Assembly: GCF_900177725.1 (NCBI RefSeq)
Contig: NZ_FXAT01000003.1
Coordinates: 310,001-374,000, forward strand
DNA length: 64,000 nucleotides
Direction: 5' to 3'
Source: Paraburkholderia susongensis
Lineage (GTDB): Bacteria; Pseudomonadota; Gammaproteobacteria; Burkholderiales; Burkholderiaceae
In this document: in pieces, positions 10,001 to 18,890 of the stretch
Layout: the number at the start of each line of letters is the position of its first letter
How positions within the stretch are numbered: the first letter of the stretch is position 1
Notes under the pieces: generated by a model
What the model was told of the DNA's origin: nothing
What the model saw: the letters and a program-made list of their open reading frames with translations, nothing else
Database searches by the model: none
Program-made: the position numbers and the translations under genes

Positions 10001-11314
10001 CGCGAGCTCCAGTGTCGACGTGGCGGGTGCCTGCCCACTGAAGATCAAGTAGGTGAGGCATCCAAGCGAAAAGATATCCAGCTCCGCGCCATGTGCCGGA
10101 TCGGCACGCGTTGTCTCAGGCGCGAGGTAGACAAGACCAGGATCATCGACGTAGGCCTCGACATGCTGCGTACCAGTGGTGTAATTGACGCTGCTGCCGG
10201 GAGAGGCCGCCTCGCGCGCGGCCGTTTGCCAGTTCATCAGCTGTACGTTCAACTCGCCGCTTTCGACGCCGCGAACCAGCACGCTTTGCGGACCCAATGC
10301 CCGGTGGAACAGGCGACGCGAATGGGCAAACTTGAGCACTTCTGCGATCTGCCGCACGAGTGCCAGCCGATGGCCCGCATGCATTCGCTGTCCGTGGTCG
10401 CGAATAAGGTGGTCGAGGCGGACCGCCTTGGGATCGTGATCGAAGATGAGGGCTGGACCGAGCTCGGTGTCCTTGTAGTCGCGGCAGCGCAGAATGCCGC
10501 TGTGCTCGATGCCTTCAAGGATCTTGAATTCGCGCTGGGCCTGGGTGACCCGCGCCTGACGCTCTTCCGGGCTGGTGGCGCTCGCGAGGTTGTAGATGCG
10601 CACGCGACGCTGCACGTCGACGCTGACGTGTTGGGCCACCCACTCCTGATAGCTAGGGCCGTCCACGATCATCTTGATCAACTGGTAGTCGCCGACCTGC
10701 CGATGCTTGTTAGACGGACGGATGCCCGCTTCCGTCAATCCGCGCGCAATGGTGTAAACTTGCTGGCTGTCCACCGGCGGATGCTGGCTTGGGCGGACGC
10801 CGCGGGAAAGGGCGCCGATGATGCCGTTGTCCTCGATGTCGCCCGGGCGGCCTCGAAGGAACACGCCGGAGCGAGCGTGTCCCTGCAACTTGCAATGGAG
10901 CGTCGTGGACGACAGGAACACCAGCGGCTCGATGAACGGCAGCCGGATCTTGGCCTTCATCACCGACCGCTGCCGTCGCAGCAAGCTGGCAAGGCGTTTT
11001 GATTTACGGTCCGTGAGCAGCAACGGGTTGTCCACCGAGCGTTCGCGGCCATCGGTAGACCATGTCCACGTATGGGCGTCGCCGGAGACGCTCCCCGGCC
11101 GCGATTTGATCTCGATGATGAAAAGTCCGGCGGGCGTCAGCGCCAGTGCGTCGACTTCGTTGACCTTGCCTTCGTCGTCAATGAACTCGAAATTCGTCCA
11201 GACGTGCCACGGGTCGCGATCGGGTAATTGTGCGCGGAGCCACTCGAGCGCTTCGCGCTCCCAAGGAAAGCTGGACTCGGCGATGACATGCCATCGGTTG
11301 GCGCTCAGGGTCAT
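7061..11314 (-). CDS. pglW: BREX type 2 kinase PglW: NERD domain plus two kinase-like domains
   Basis: The 1417-residue protein begins with a NERD (nuclease-related) domain: Glu53, Asp55 and the E-I-K triad at 68-70. A first kinase-like domain (about 235-490) has HRA instead of HRD at 337-339 and an NWQ stretch where DFG is expected, so it looks catalytically dead. A second domain (about 511-775) has a glycine loop GRGSSS (524-529), Lys546, HRDIKPDN (633-640) and DFS in place of DFG (657-659), so it is probably active. A helix-hairpin-helix-like stretch (about 815-850) and a long PglW-type C-terminus follow. The ATG overlaps the HTH gene stop as ATGA, with GGAG 8 nt upstream. PglW is the regulatory Ser/Thr kinase of the Pgl system. 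Confidence 0.92.
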   Translation of the reverse strand: MTLSANRWHVIAESSFPWEREALEWLRAQLPDRDPWHVWTNFEFIDDEGKVNEVDALALTPAGLFIIEIKSRPGSVSGDAHTWTWSTDGRERSVDNPLLLTDRKSKRLASLLRRQRSVMKAKIRLPFIEPLVFLSSTTLHCKLQGHARSGVFLRGRPGDIEDNGIIGALSRGVRPSQHPPVDSQQVYTIARGLTEAGIRPSNKHRQVGDYQLIKMIVDGPSYQEWVAQHVSVDVQRRVRIYNLASATSPEERQARVTQAQREFKILEGIEHSGILRCRDYKDTELGPALIFDHDPKAVRLDHLIRDHGQRMHAGHRLALVRQIAEVLKFAHSRRLFHRALGPQSVLVRGVESGELNVQLMNWQTAAREAASPGSSVNYTTGTQHVEAYVDDPGLVYLAPETTRADPAHGAELDIFSLGCLTYLIFSGQAPATSTLELADKLRLGPGLRLSDVLDGCSTHLHELVQFATNPEVVTRYDTVRGFLDDLDKVEDELTAPDPERTVDPSRAGPGDRIDGSFTVVKRLGRGSSSDALLVRPDGSDEELVLKVAVDASRSENLEAEADALGKLQHANIVGLREKRTVAGRTALLLKRAGEETLAQKLKREGRLSLDMLQRFGEELIDAVRHIEDAAVIHRDIKPDNIGITESRTKRLKLVLFDFSLTRTPAENLTAGTPPYLDPFLSLRPHRRWDLSAERFAAAVTLYEMAVGKPPRWGDGRTAPAMLDVEVTIESDVFDPVVRQPLAEFFSKALRRDFRERHDNAEEMLRAWRHVFERASTTHPPATDSFEAIALTTTIQTTMAELGYSLEAQDVLERMGIHNARELLAVDRIRFRYLRGVGDKIRKEIRLKAKELAYLRPDLTQGRGSLHTAGDDDGEDTRGAITVNELAEILLPRRPAGDDRPEEAALAYYLGLDDEVPAGDWPTLGDASQASHLDRGTLTTALIKARERWLKNKAFTELRTQLDALLTSQGQVMTAHEVAFALLALRGCAIQEDAERLRLACAVTRAALEAESHLDKPRFEIFEHSPVALVATSQPWADYARHLGTVADTCALADPLMPPGRVLEALEAVSPPTPYGIDLDADDAMAIPPIASARLLRLATMASRQAALSSRQEIYPRGMSALMALKQSMGALIGAVELKIRELQDRVHGRYPEADPLPKRPDLDRLLEEAGAPLQWDQSCDHGAGAYRRQSLGTHATVGPTTRFVDYSTADNSASPRMAVAVADARAIEDRLQHSLKQGGLLVLTTEPRIAQRAEAKLLQRFGTSELRPQGLERLSVDALLLRELRAQAAELGVDWSVVLRADGAEPGSRDWRNLLGLVKRTVPALMKALLDSPAPLLVVNAGLLARYDLMSVVSDLEATAGRPGRTPAVWLLLPCHEPGVAFIDATPVPLVSASAVTALTQPWVDDVHRAAVAVQAH

Positions 11315-11532
11315 ACGTTGCGCTCCGTCTCGTCCGGAAGATATTCAAAAAGGTCCGCGGTTCCGCACCGGAACAGTTCGCAGAGTTTGCTGATCGCCGG
11401 TAATTCGATGCGTGTGGCCGTCTCGTTACAAAGAGACTTCACCGTGCTGCGGTTCAAGCCTGTTATGCGGGCAACGTCGGAAACACGCAGCTTGTCGCGG
11501 CCCATCAGGGTCGACAAATGGCAGCGGATCAT
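11311..11532 (-). CDS. Small Xre/Cro-type HTH regulator, first gene of the BREX-2 operon
   Basis: A 73-residue protein that is nearly all one helix-turn-helix domain: DVARITGLNRSTVKSLCNE followed by a C-terminal LCELFRCGTADLFEY, the layout of small YozG-like Cro/C1 regulators. Its stop overlaps the pglW ATG by 4 nt, so the two are translationally coupled. It probably binds its own promoter region and sets the level of the defence operon; the 12-bp direct repeats at 11660-11699 are candidate targets. The start at 11532 is chosen because the domain begins right after it. An ATG at 11571 would add 13 residues with no family support. Confidence 0.8.
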   Translation of the reverse strand: MIRCHLSTLMGRDKLRVSDVARITGLNRSTVKSLCNETATRIELPAISKLCELFRCGTADLFEYLPDETERNV

Positions 11533-11659
11533 GGTGGAACACGGAAGACGGAATGCTGCGCAGGATAACATTTTTCTTTGGGAAATACACGGCGAATGCC
11601 TTGTCTACCAAGACGATTTAGGCGGCTCCAACCTGCTTCCGATAGGTGCGCTTCGCTGA

Positions 11660-11699
11660 TACGCGACAAATTGGCATTCTGTGGCGCTACGCGACAAAT
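11660..11699. repeat. Two direct copies of TACGCGACAAAT, 28 bp apart
   Basis: Exact 12-mers occur at 11660-11671 and 11688-11699, about 130-170 bp upstream of the HTH gene start. They could be operators for the HTH protein, or the internal repeats of a decayed insertion-sequence end (IS21-like ends carry such repeats). No transposase is visible nearby. The repeats are directly seen; either role is inference. Confidence 0.6.
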
Positions 11700-11769
11700 G
11701 TGCAGGCACAGCCCGATAACTGCTTATGCCAACGCCTCGTTTGTCCCTAGGCATTCCGGTGGAGAGGCC

Positions 11770-11976
11770 TCAACGACCTTCATCGTCACCATCCCCAACG
11801 AACTTGAGTAGCGAGTCGATGACGACGAAGCCCAAGTGCGGGTAATCGTTGCCGACGGCATGCTCCATGACAGCAATCGTCAACGCTGCTAGAAAGATCG
11901 CGCGCTTGCCCGCACCGAAATTCGTGCCTCCGCGGCCGCTAGTCGAGCCACTTTGTTCTTGACGTACGGCAGAAAT
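11770..11976 (-). pseudogene. C-terminal remnant of an SMC/RecN-like AAA ATPase
   Basis: On the minus strand an open stretch ends at a TGA (11770-11772) and reads GAGKRAIFLAALTIAVMEHA, then NDYPHLGFVVIDSLLKF. This resembles the last ATP-binding segment of SMC-like ATPases, where a GxGKR-A signature is followed by PHPGFVVLDSPL. There is no upstream ATPase head, no start codon in context, and the usual Pro after DS is Leu. The stretch runs up to the terminator behind tRNA-Ala. I read it as a fragment left by an older insertion at this site, perhaps another defence gene. Family assignment is tentative. Confidence 0.45.
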
Positions 11977-12006
11977 AGAAAAGCCGACCTGATTGGTCGG
12001 CTTTCT
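11976..12006 (-). terminator. Rho-independent terminator behind tRNA-Ala
   Basis: GCCGACC (11983-11989) pairs with GGTCGGC (11995-12001) around a 5-nt loop. On the minus strand it is followed by TTTTCTATTT, so it fits termination of the tRNA transcript about 70 nt after the tRNA 3' end. Confidence 0.8.
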
Positions 12007-12073
12007 CTTTGAAGCATATCTCTAGCGCAAAAACATGGCTCCAGTCTCATGCAGAGCTTCGTGGAATCCTTAT

Positions 12074-12149
<76 letters not shown>

Positions 12150-12213
12150 AACGTGTGAATAATTCTAGCACAGCCGTTTTCCCTTTTGCGACACCTCCCG
12201 GCTCGGGAAAACC

Positions 12214-12564
12214 TCATCTGGACGGCGCGCCCGCGAGCACCCAGTCGACCACCGAGCGAATGTCCGCATCGCTCATCGATTGATGCGCCGGCATCGGAAT
12301 CATGCCCCACACGCCGGAGCCGCCGTCCTTCACCTTGCGCGCGAGTTTCGCCGGCGCTTGCGCATCGCCCTTGTATTTCGCGGCGATCTGCTGGAACGAC
12401 GGCCCGACGAGCTTGCGATCCACCGCGTGACATCCCATGCACGCATTGGCATTGGCGACCTGCTGGCCGCGCGGCGCCTCTGCCGCGTACGCAGCCGGCG
12501 CCATCACGCTCGCCAGCGCGCCCAGTATCAGCGCGAAGCTCGCGCGAGTCCCGAGGCGCTTCAC
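12214..12564 (-). CDS. Class I c-type cytochrome, monohaem, periplasmic
   Basis: The 116-residue precursor has a Sec signal peptide (cleavage near AYA-A, residue 28) and one haem site, CMGCH (Cys42, Cys45, His46). The probable axial methionine is in the IPMPAH segment near residue 91. Size and motifs fit the cytochrome c551/c552 group of small electron carriers. Its ATG overlaps the dolP stop by 4 nt (ATGA), so it is the last gene of a diaA-dolP-cytochrome unit. The redox partner cannot be told from the sequence. Confidence 0.9.
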   Translation of the reverse strand: MKRLGTRASFALILGALASVMAPAAYAAEAPRGQQVANANACMGCHAVDRKLVGPSFQQIAAKYKGDAQAPAKLARKVKDGGSGVWGMIPMPAHQSMSDADIRSVVDWVLAGAPSR

Positions 12565-13352
12565 GGCGTCGCGTTCGGGTTGCCCGGGTGCACCGACGTC
12601 GAATTACTCACCGGTGCAGGAGCCTGCTGTTCGAGCGGCCGCGCGCTCACCGACGAATCGGGGATCGCGCCGACCGTCGGCTCGGCCGCCTCGGTCTGCG
12701 ACGCGGCCACCGGCGGCGTCGCAGCCGCGGTGGCCGCGGCCGCGGCTTCCTGCGGCTGGATGTACTGGAACACCTTCACGACCTGCACGACGCCCGGCAC
12801 GCGGCTCGCGACGTCGGCGCCGCGGTTGCCTTCATCCATCGTGACGAGGCCCATCAGATAGACGTTGCCGCGTTCGGCCACTACTTTGAAGTTGTTCGCG
12901 GAAATATTCTTCTCGGCGATCAACGCGGTTTTCACGCGCGTCTCGAGGTAGGTGTCGTTGGTGCGCGACGAGAACGAACTCGCCGGCATGATCGCCAGTT
13001 CGTTGACGATCGTATTGACGTTGTTCAGACCGCGCACGATGCTCTCGGCGCGCTGCTTCGACGCGTCGCCCGCCACCTCGCCGGTCAGCAGTACGCGCCG
13101 GTTGAACACCGCGACGTTGACGTGCGCGCTGTCCGGCAGGTTCTGGCTGATCTGCGACAGCGCCTTCACCTGCAGCTCGCGATCCTCGGTCTGCGCGCCG
13201 AGCGTGCGCCGGTCGGTCGCCACGAGCGCGCCGCCGCCCGCCGCGCCCGCGACCGCGAGAAAGCAGCCCTGCAGCGTCGCGGACAGCCCCGCCGCGAACC
13301 CAACCACCAGCACGGTTCTCACCAGTGTCTTCTTGACGCGGAATACGCTCAT
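12561..13352 (-). CDS. dolP: BON-domain outer-membrane lipoprotein, DolP (YraP)-like
   Basis: The 263-residue lipoprotein precursor has lipobox LQGC (Cys30) and two BON domains (about 55-120 and 130-205), the architecture of E. coli DolP, an outer-membrane-integrity factor. Residues after about 205 form a Pro/Ala/Glu/Ser-rich tail absent from the roughly 190-residue E. coli protein. Position next to diaA, with yraN and rsmI beyond, matches the enterobacterial yraL-yraM-yraN-diaA-dolP order with yraM (lpoA) missing. It begins 26 nt after the diaA stop. Confidence 0.85.
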   Translation of the reverse strand: MSVFRVKKTLVRTVLVVGFAAGLSATLQGCFLAVAGAAGGGALVATDRRTLGAQTEDRELQVKALSQISQNLPDSAHVNVAVFNRRVLLTGEVAGDASKQRAESIVRGLNNVNTIVNELAIMPASSFSSRTNDTYLETRVKTALIAEKNISANNFKVVAERGNVYLMGLVTMDEGNRGADVASRVPGVVQVVKVFQYIQPQEAAAAATAAATPPVAASQTEAAEPTVGAIPDSSVSARPLEQQAPAPVSNSTSVHPGNPNATP

Positions 13353-13378
13353 TAACTAGCTCTCCTTCGGAATCAGTC

Positions 13379-14020
<642 letters not shown>

Positions 14021-14138
14021 TCATATTGCCGGGTTGCGCACCTCGCGAGCACCGCTTTTCCGGCGCGGCACGCGAGCGTTCGGGCGCAGCACGCGAGCGC
14101 AAGTTTATCGCACTCACGCGCGTTGCCCGTGCGGGCCG

Positions 14139-14609
14139 TCAGACTTCGTCGGCGCGAAACGCATCGCGCAACCAGACGAGCCGGCCGCCGTCGAACGCAA
14201 CCACGTCGAAACGGCACGCGGGCTGCTCGCGTGAACCGCGGTTTCTCGACACGTTCGTGGCGAGGTAGTGCCGCGCCGCGCGCACGATGCGCTGTTTCTT
14301 GTGCCAGCCGATACTGGCCGCCGCGCCGCCGTAGTGACGCTGCGCACGCGCGCGGACTTCGACGAACACCATCGTGCCGTCGCGATCGCTCATCACGAGA
14401 TCGATCTCGCCGCCCCGGCACGCGACGTTGCACGCGACGAACCTCAAACGCTGGCGCTGCAGGAACTCGCGCGCACGCGCCTCGAAAGCCGCGCCGACCG
14501 ATTTGGACCCGCGCGGCCCGGAAAAGTTGTGCGATGGGGCCGTGGCGTTTTTTGGCGCCGAGTTTGCTGCAGCGCCTCGCGCCGCGTCCGGTGTTGCGGT
14601 CTGCGCCAT
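14139..14609 (-). CDS. yraN: YraN family (UPF0102) nuclease-fold protein
   Basis: With the ATG at 14609 the product is 156 residues. The core from about residue 39 ([12 protein letters not shown]) carries the family's nuclease-like signature [10 protein letters not shown] followed by VFVEVRARA and a C-terminal FDVVAF. The first 38 residues are a variable extension. YraN proteins resemble Holliday-junction-resolvase-fold nucleases, but their role is not settled. It is divergent from rsmI with a 76-bp intergenic gap. Upstream in-frame codons to 14843 overlap rsmI and are not supported. Confidence 0.85.
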   Translation of the reverse strand: MAQTATPDAARGAAANSAPKNATAPSHNFSGPRGSKSVGAAFEARAREFLQRQRLRFVACNVACRGGEIDLVMSDRDGTMVFVEVRARAQRHYGGAAASIGWHKKQRIVRAARHYLATNVSRNRGSREQPACRFDVVAFDGGRLVWLRDAFRADEV

Positions 14610-14685
14610 TGCCGCCGCACCCGGTTCGCGCGACACCGCATGGCACAATGGCGGCCTCGTTCCGTCTGTTTGCGTCTTCCGTCTC

Positions 14686-15570
14686 ATGACTCCTCTCTCC
14701 GAACTCGCGCAAGGGCAGCAGTACCCTGCCGCCGCGCTGTATGTGGTGGCCACGCCGATCGGCAACGTCGCCGACATCACGCTGCGCGCGCTGCATGTGC
14801 TCGGACTCGCGGATCGCATCGCCGCCGAGGACACGCGCAACACCGGTCAACTGCTCGCGCGCTACGGCATATCGAAGCCGCTCGTCGCCGTGCATCAGCA
14901 CAACGAGCGCGCGGCGGCGCAGCGCGTGATCGAGCATCTGCGGGCGGGCGAGCGCGTGGCCTACGTGTCCGACGCGGGCACGCCCGGCATCTCGGACCCA
15001 GGCGCGAAGCTCGTCGACGCCGTGCGCGAGGCCGGCTTTGCGGTGATCCCGCTTCCCGGCGCAAGCGCGCTCGCCACCGCGTTGAGCGCGGCCGGCGACT
15101 GGGTCGCGACGTTCTCGTTCCTCGGCTTCCTGCCGCCGAAGCCGAAGGCGCGCGCAGCGGCGTTGCAGTCGCTCGCGACGCATCCTCATGCGATGGTGTT
15201 CTACGAAGCGCCGCACCGGATCGTCGAGACAGTGCAGGCGCTCGCCGACGCGTTCGGCGGCGAGCGCAAACTGCTGATCGCGCGGGAACTGACAAAGTTA
15301 CATGAAGCGCTGCACCGCGGCACCCTGGCCGAAGCGCCAGCGTGGCTCGCCGCCGATCCCAACCGGCAGCGCGGCGAGTTCGTGGTGGTGGTGGAAGGCG
15401 CGGCGCCGCAAGCCGCTGGCGAACACGATCACGACGCGTTGCTCGGCATTCTGCTGGACGAACTGACGGTGAGCAGCGCGGCGAAGGTCGCGGCCGCGCT
15501 CACTGGCGCGTCGCGCAACGCACTGTACACGCGCGCGCTGGCGCTGAAGGAAGACAGGCCCGACGCTTGA
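14686..15570 (+). CDS. rsmI: 16S rRNA (cytidine1402-2'-O)-methyltransferase RsmI
   Basis: The 294-residue protein has the tetrapyrrole-methylase fold typical of Rsm[20 protein letters not shown] near the N-terminus, [24 protein letters not shown] and FYEAPHRI. RsmI methylates C1402 of 16S rRNA at the 2'-O position. The start at ATG 14686 puts the catalytic domain about 20 residues in, as in homologues; the longer open frame back to 14374 runs through yraN. A strong terminator follows at 15619. Confidence 0.93.
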   Translation: MTPLSELAQGQQYPAAALYVVATPIGNVADITLRALHVLGLADRIAAEDTRNTGQLLARYGISKPLVAVHQHNERAAAQRVIEHLRAGERVAYVSDAGTPGISDPGAKLVDAVREAGFAVIPLPGASALATALSAAGDWVATFSFLGFLPPKPKARAAALQSLATHPHAMVFYEAPHRIVETVQALADAFGGERKLLIARELTKLHEALHRGTLAEAPAWLAADPNRQRGEFVVVVEGAAPQAAGEHDHDALLGILLDELTVSSAAKVAAALTGASRNALYTRALALKEDRPDA

Positions 15571-15618
15571 TGCCCGATATCAGCGGGTAAGCTCGATGCC
15601 TGACGTGGATGGGAAAAA

Positions 15619-15656
15619 GAAAAAGGGCCGCCAATGATTGAGGCGGCCCTTCGTTG
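15619..15656 (+). terminator. Rho-independent terminator after rsmI
   Basis: GGGCCGCC (15625-15632) pairs with GGCGGCCC (15642-15649) around a 9-nt loop, with an A-run before and TTCGTTGTT after. It lies between convergent rsmI and rlpA and may serve both strands. Confidence 0.8.
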
Positions 15657-15793
15657 TTCTGCAGACTGTTTTGAGACAAACGCGCTGGCTTGCGGCAGAT
15701 GCGCCAGCGATACACCGCACCGACGCTCACATCACGCAAGTCATGCCGGCGCATACCGCGCAGCGGCGCGCGCCGCCTTACGTTACCTGCTCG

Positions 15794-16384
15794 TTACTTG
15801 TTCGCGTCCGACGCCAGCGTCTCGTTCAGCTCGGCGCGCGCTTCCTGCTGCGTCAGCCCCTCGATCTGCACTCGCGCTGTGCCGCTGTGGCGCATATCGA
15901 GCGCGGACGCGGCGGCCATCGACAGATCGATCACACGGCCGCGTGCATACGGACCGCGGTCGTTGATCCGCACGACGACGGAGCGCGAATTGGCCGGATT
16001 GGTCACGCGCACGTACGAGCCGAGCGGCAGCGTACGGTGCGCGGCCGTCAGCGCGTGCATGTCGTAGCGTTCGCCGTTGGCGGTGCGGCGGCCATGGAAG
16101 AAGCGCCCATACCACGACGCGCGTCCCGTCTGACGGAAGTCCGAAACGTCGACGCCATCATCGGTAAGAGGCTTTGCGTCGGCGAGCGGTGTGCTTGGCG
16201 CACTCGCGCCGGAAGCCGGTGCGCTGCCAAACGATTTAGGTCCGATGGCGCTCAGTTGCGCGTTTTTTGTACTGCGCGGCGCGTCGTTTGCGGACGTGTC
16301 GCTCGCGCCCGGAGGCGTGGCGCAGCCGGCCAGTACAAAAAAGGCAAAAAGAGTCCCCAGACCACGGGTTAGCCGAGTTTTCAT
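15794..16384 (-). CDS. rlpA: RlpA-family septal lipoprotein / lytic transglycosylase
   Basis: From the ATG at 16384 the product is 196 residues. It has a signal peptide with lipobox LAGC (Cys21), a Ser/Ala-rich linker and a double-psi beta-barrel domain (ASWYG...ANGERYD...LPLGS...VRINDRGPY...IDLS). This is the RlpA fold that cleaves denuded glycan strands at the septum. No C-terminal SPOR domain is visible, so septal targeting may differ from E. coli RlpA. An alternative ATG at 16414 would add 10 residues before the hydrophobic segment. Confidence 0.88.
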   Translation of the reverse strand: MKTRLTRGLGTLFAFFVLAGCATPPGASDTSANDAPRSTKNAQLSAIGPKSFGSAPASGASAPSTPLADAKPLTDDGVDVSDFRQTGRASWYGRFFHGRRTANGERYDMHALTAAHRTLPLGSYVRVTNPANSRSVVVRINDRGPYARGRVIDLSMAAASALDMRHSGTARVQIEGLTQQEARAELNETLASDANK

Positions 16385-16516
16385 AAGACGTGCAATCACG
16401 TTGTCGAGTCGCATCACGCAAAAAAACGAGGCGTGTGTTGCCTGCGACTCCGGCGGTAGGGACGACGACGCGCCGCGCAAACGAGCGCAGCATGTCAAAG
16501 CCCGGATGCGGCTCAC

Positions 16517-17032
16517 TCAGCCGCTACCGCACGGTTAATTTTCACGTCTGGCGCAACCTGTCCCCGGCAGCCTGACCAGACCCCACATGCCGCCAACTGA
16601 ACGTGGCAAACACGTTCTTGCGCGCGCAACTCAGCGCGCAGGAACGGCGGCGTAGGCCCCACCCAGCGTCACGGAAGTTAGGTCCGTAGCAGGCGCGCGG
16701 CGCCTGGCTGGGCAAGACGTGTGCATCGAACGCATCGATACTGGATGGCCGTCGACAATTCGACAGCCCATACTTGAACGGCGAGCGGCGCTCCCTCCTG
16801 ACGGAAACGCATCGCCTTGTGGCAGCACAAATTACTGTGCATGGGTGCCATTATACCCAAAAGTTCTTTTCGGGTCCGCGAGCACGGCAAAACCTTGATG
16901 AATCTTCACATTTATCGCAAAAATGGACCGGCAAAAGCACGCCACGCGCCCTTGTGCGAAGCGCCTCGCACGTGCGCCGGTGATCGGCAAGAGGCCGGTA
17001 CAATCAACGTTTTTCCAGTGCGTCGTCCAGCC
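16517..17032. other. 515-bp non-coding gap with strong secondary structure; candidate ncRNA (minus strand)
   Basis: No convincing gene. On the minus strand a perfect TATAAT lies at about 16850-16855, and the next 230 nt can fold into a chain of hairpins. These include CAGGCGC/GCGCCTG, ACGGA/TCCGT and an enclosing CCCAGC/GCTGGG that makes a three-way junction (16660-16712). GCGCGC/GCGCGC repeats lie near 16621-16638. No -35 box is clear. I could not match it to 6S, RNase P, tmRNA or 4.5S RNA signatures. Confidence 0.35.
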
Positions 17033-17677
17033 ATGAAAGTCACCCTGATCCCCGTCACGCCGTTCCAGCAGAACTGCTCGCTGCTCGTTTGCGAGGCAAC
17101 CGGACGCGCGGCCGTCGTCGATCCGGGCGGCGACCTCGAGATCATCCAGCGCGAGATCGCGCGTCAGAACGTGACGGTCGAAAAAGTCTTCCTGACCCAC
17201 GGCCACATCGATCACTGCGCCGGCGCGAAGACGCTCGCCGCGCACTACGGCGTGCCGATCGAAGGCCCGCATCCCGACGAACGCTTCTGGCTCGACAAAC
17301 TGCCGGACCAGAGCACGCGCTTCGGCTTTCCGGCCGCCGACGCGTTCGAGCCCGACCGCTGGCTGCAGAACGACGACACCGTGCAGTTCGGCGACGAAAC
17401 CCTCGAGGTGTACCACTGCCCGGGCCACACGCCGGGGCACGTGGTGTTCTTCAGCCGCGCGCACCGGTTCGCGCTCGTGGGCGACGTGCTGTTCGCCGGC
17501 TCGATCGGCCGCACGGATTTTCCGCGCGGCAATCACGCGGACCTGATTCGCTCGATCCGCGAAAAACTCTGGCCGCTCGGCGACGACGTCACGTTCGTGC
17601 CGGGCCACGGCCCGACCTCGACGTTCGGCGACGAGCGCCGCACGAACCCCTATGTCGCCGACGGGGTGGGCGCATGA
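17033..17677 (+). CDS. MBL-fold hydrolase, GloB/YcbL-like
   Basis: The 214-residue metallo-beta-lactamase-fold protein has metal ligands in THGHIDH (His56, His58, Asp60, His61), [15 protein letters not shown] and VPGHGP. It is shorter than GloB and lacks its C-terminal substrate domain, so it fits the YcbL group (type II glyoxalase-like or another thioester hydrolase). The ATG at 17033 is chosen because the fold begins there ([14 protein letters not shown]). Its stop overlaps the next ATG as ATGA. Confidence 0.9.
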   Translation: MKVTLIPVTPFQQNCSLLVCEATGRAAVVDPGGDLEIIQREIARQNVTVEKVFLTHGHIDHCAGAKTLAAHYGVPIEGPHPDERFWLDKLPDQSTRFGFPAADAFEPDRWLQNDDTVQFGDETLEVYHCPGHTPGHVVFFSRAHRFALVGDVLFAGSIGRTDFPRGNHADLIRSIREKLWPLGDDVTFVPGHGPTSTFGDERRTNPYVADGVGA

Positions 17678-18306
17678 GCAGCGAAATCTACGTCAGCACC
17701 GACGTCGAGGCGGACGGCCCGATCCCCGGTCCGCATTCGATGCTGAGCTTCGCCTCGGCCGCCTACACCGAAGACAAGCAGTTGGTCTCGACCTTTTCGG
17801 CGAATCTGGAATTGCTCGAAGGCGCGGCGCCGCATCCGGTGCAGGAAGCGTGGTGGAAGACCCAGCCGGAAGCGTGGGCCGCCTGCCGCAAGGATCTGCA
17901 GACCCCCGAGGCGGCGCTCGCCGCCTATGTCGACTGGGTCGAGGCGCTGCCGGGCAAGCCGGTATTCGTCGCGATGCCGGCCGGCTTCGACTTCACCTAT
18001 ATGTTCTGGTACATGATGCGCTTCGTCGGCCGCTGCCCGTTCTCGTGGTCGGCGCTCGACATCAAGACGCTCGCGTTCGCGATGACCGGCTTGCCGTACC
18101 GCAAGAACATCAAGCCGCGTTTTCCGAAGCACTGGTTCGACGATCATCCGCACACGCACGTCGCGCTCGACGACGCGATCGAACAGGGCGCGCTGTTCTG
18201 CAATATGCTCAGGGAATTGCGCGCGAGCCAGCCCGCGCTGTCCGCGGGCGCCAAAGATGATGGGGACGACTCAGGGCAAAACGCCGCTCACGAACCGGCA
18301 AATTAG
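17674..18306 (+). CDS. DnaQ-like 3'-5' exonuclease-fold protein
   Basis: A 210-residue protein with the first DEDD motif near the N-terminus (STDVEADGP: Asp10, Glu12), a central [13 protein letters not shown] segment and a late [11 protein letters not shown] motif that supplies the His and Asp of a DEDDh-type site. Overlap of 4 nt with the MBL hydrolase means translational coupling. Substrate (DNA or RNA) cannot be told. The C-terminal 20 residues are low-complexity and polar. Confidence 0.78.
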   Translation: MSSEIYVSTDVEADGPIPGPHSMLSFASAAYTEDKQLVSTFSANLELLEGAAPHPVQEAWWKTQPEAWAACRKDLQTPEAALAAYVDWVEALPGKPVFVAMPAGFDFTYMFWYMMRFVGRCPFSWSALDIKTLAFAMTGLPYRKNIKPRFPKHWFDDHPHTHVALDDAIEQGALFCNMLRELRASQPALSAGAKDDGDDSGQNAAHEPAN

Positions 18307-18396
18307 ACGATCTCCCTCGCGAGAGCCGTTTTACATTGCGTTTCGTTTTCGCGCCCTCTACCATGCGTTGATACGGCGACGCTAACGGAGGCGCAG

Positions 18397-18855
18397 TTGA
18401 CACTCGATACCTTCTCACAAAAGATCCTGCGCCTGCTCCAGCTCGACGCGCGCCGCTCCGTGCAGGAAATCTCCGACCAGGTCGGGCTGTCGAGTACGCC
18501 GTGCTGGCGGCGTATCAAGGACATGGAGCAGTCGGGCGTGATCCAGCGCTACACGGCGCTGCTCGATCGCGAGAAGCTCGGCCTGCATGTCTGCGCGCTC
18601 GCGCATATCCATCTGACACGTCACACCGAGGGCGGCGTCGAACAGTTCGAGCGCGAAATCGCGACCTGCCCCGAAGTCACCGAGTGCTACAGCACGACCG
18701 GCGAATCGGACTACATTCTCAAGATCGTCGCGCCCGACATCAAGGCGTACGACAGCTTTCTGCACGAGCGCATCTTCAAGATTCCCGCCGTCGCGCAGGT
18801 GCGCACGAGCGTCGTGCTGCGTGAAATCAAATTCGATACGCAGTTGCCGCTTTGA
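18397..18855 (+). CDS. Lrp/AsnC-family transcriptional regulator
   Basis: A 152-residue protein with an N-terminal winged HTH (FSQKILRLLQLDARRSVQEISDQVGLSSTPCWRRIKDME) and a C-terminal RAM/AsnC effector domain (TTGESDYILKIV). The start is a TTG at 18397 with GGAG about 8 nt upstream; the HTH begins 5 residues later, as in the family. The likely ligand is an amino acid, but there is no metabolic neighbour that suggests which one. Confidence 0.92.
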   Translation: MTLDTFSQKILRLLQLDARRSVQEISDQVGLSSTPCWRRIKDMEQSGVIQRYTALLDREKLGLHVCALAHIHLTRHTEGGVEQFEREIATCPEVTECYSTTGESDYILKIVAPDIKAYDSFLHERIFKIPAVAQVRTSVVLREIKFDTQLPL

Positions 18856-18890
18856 CTTTGAGAGAGTGGCGCGGCGCAGACGCCGCAGAG

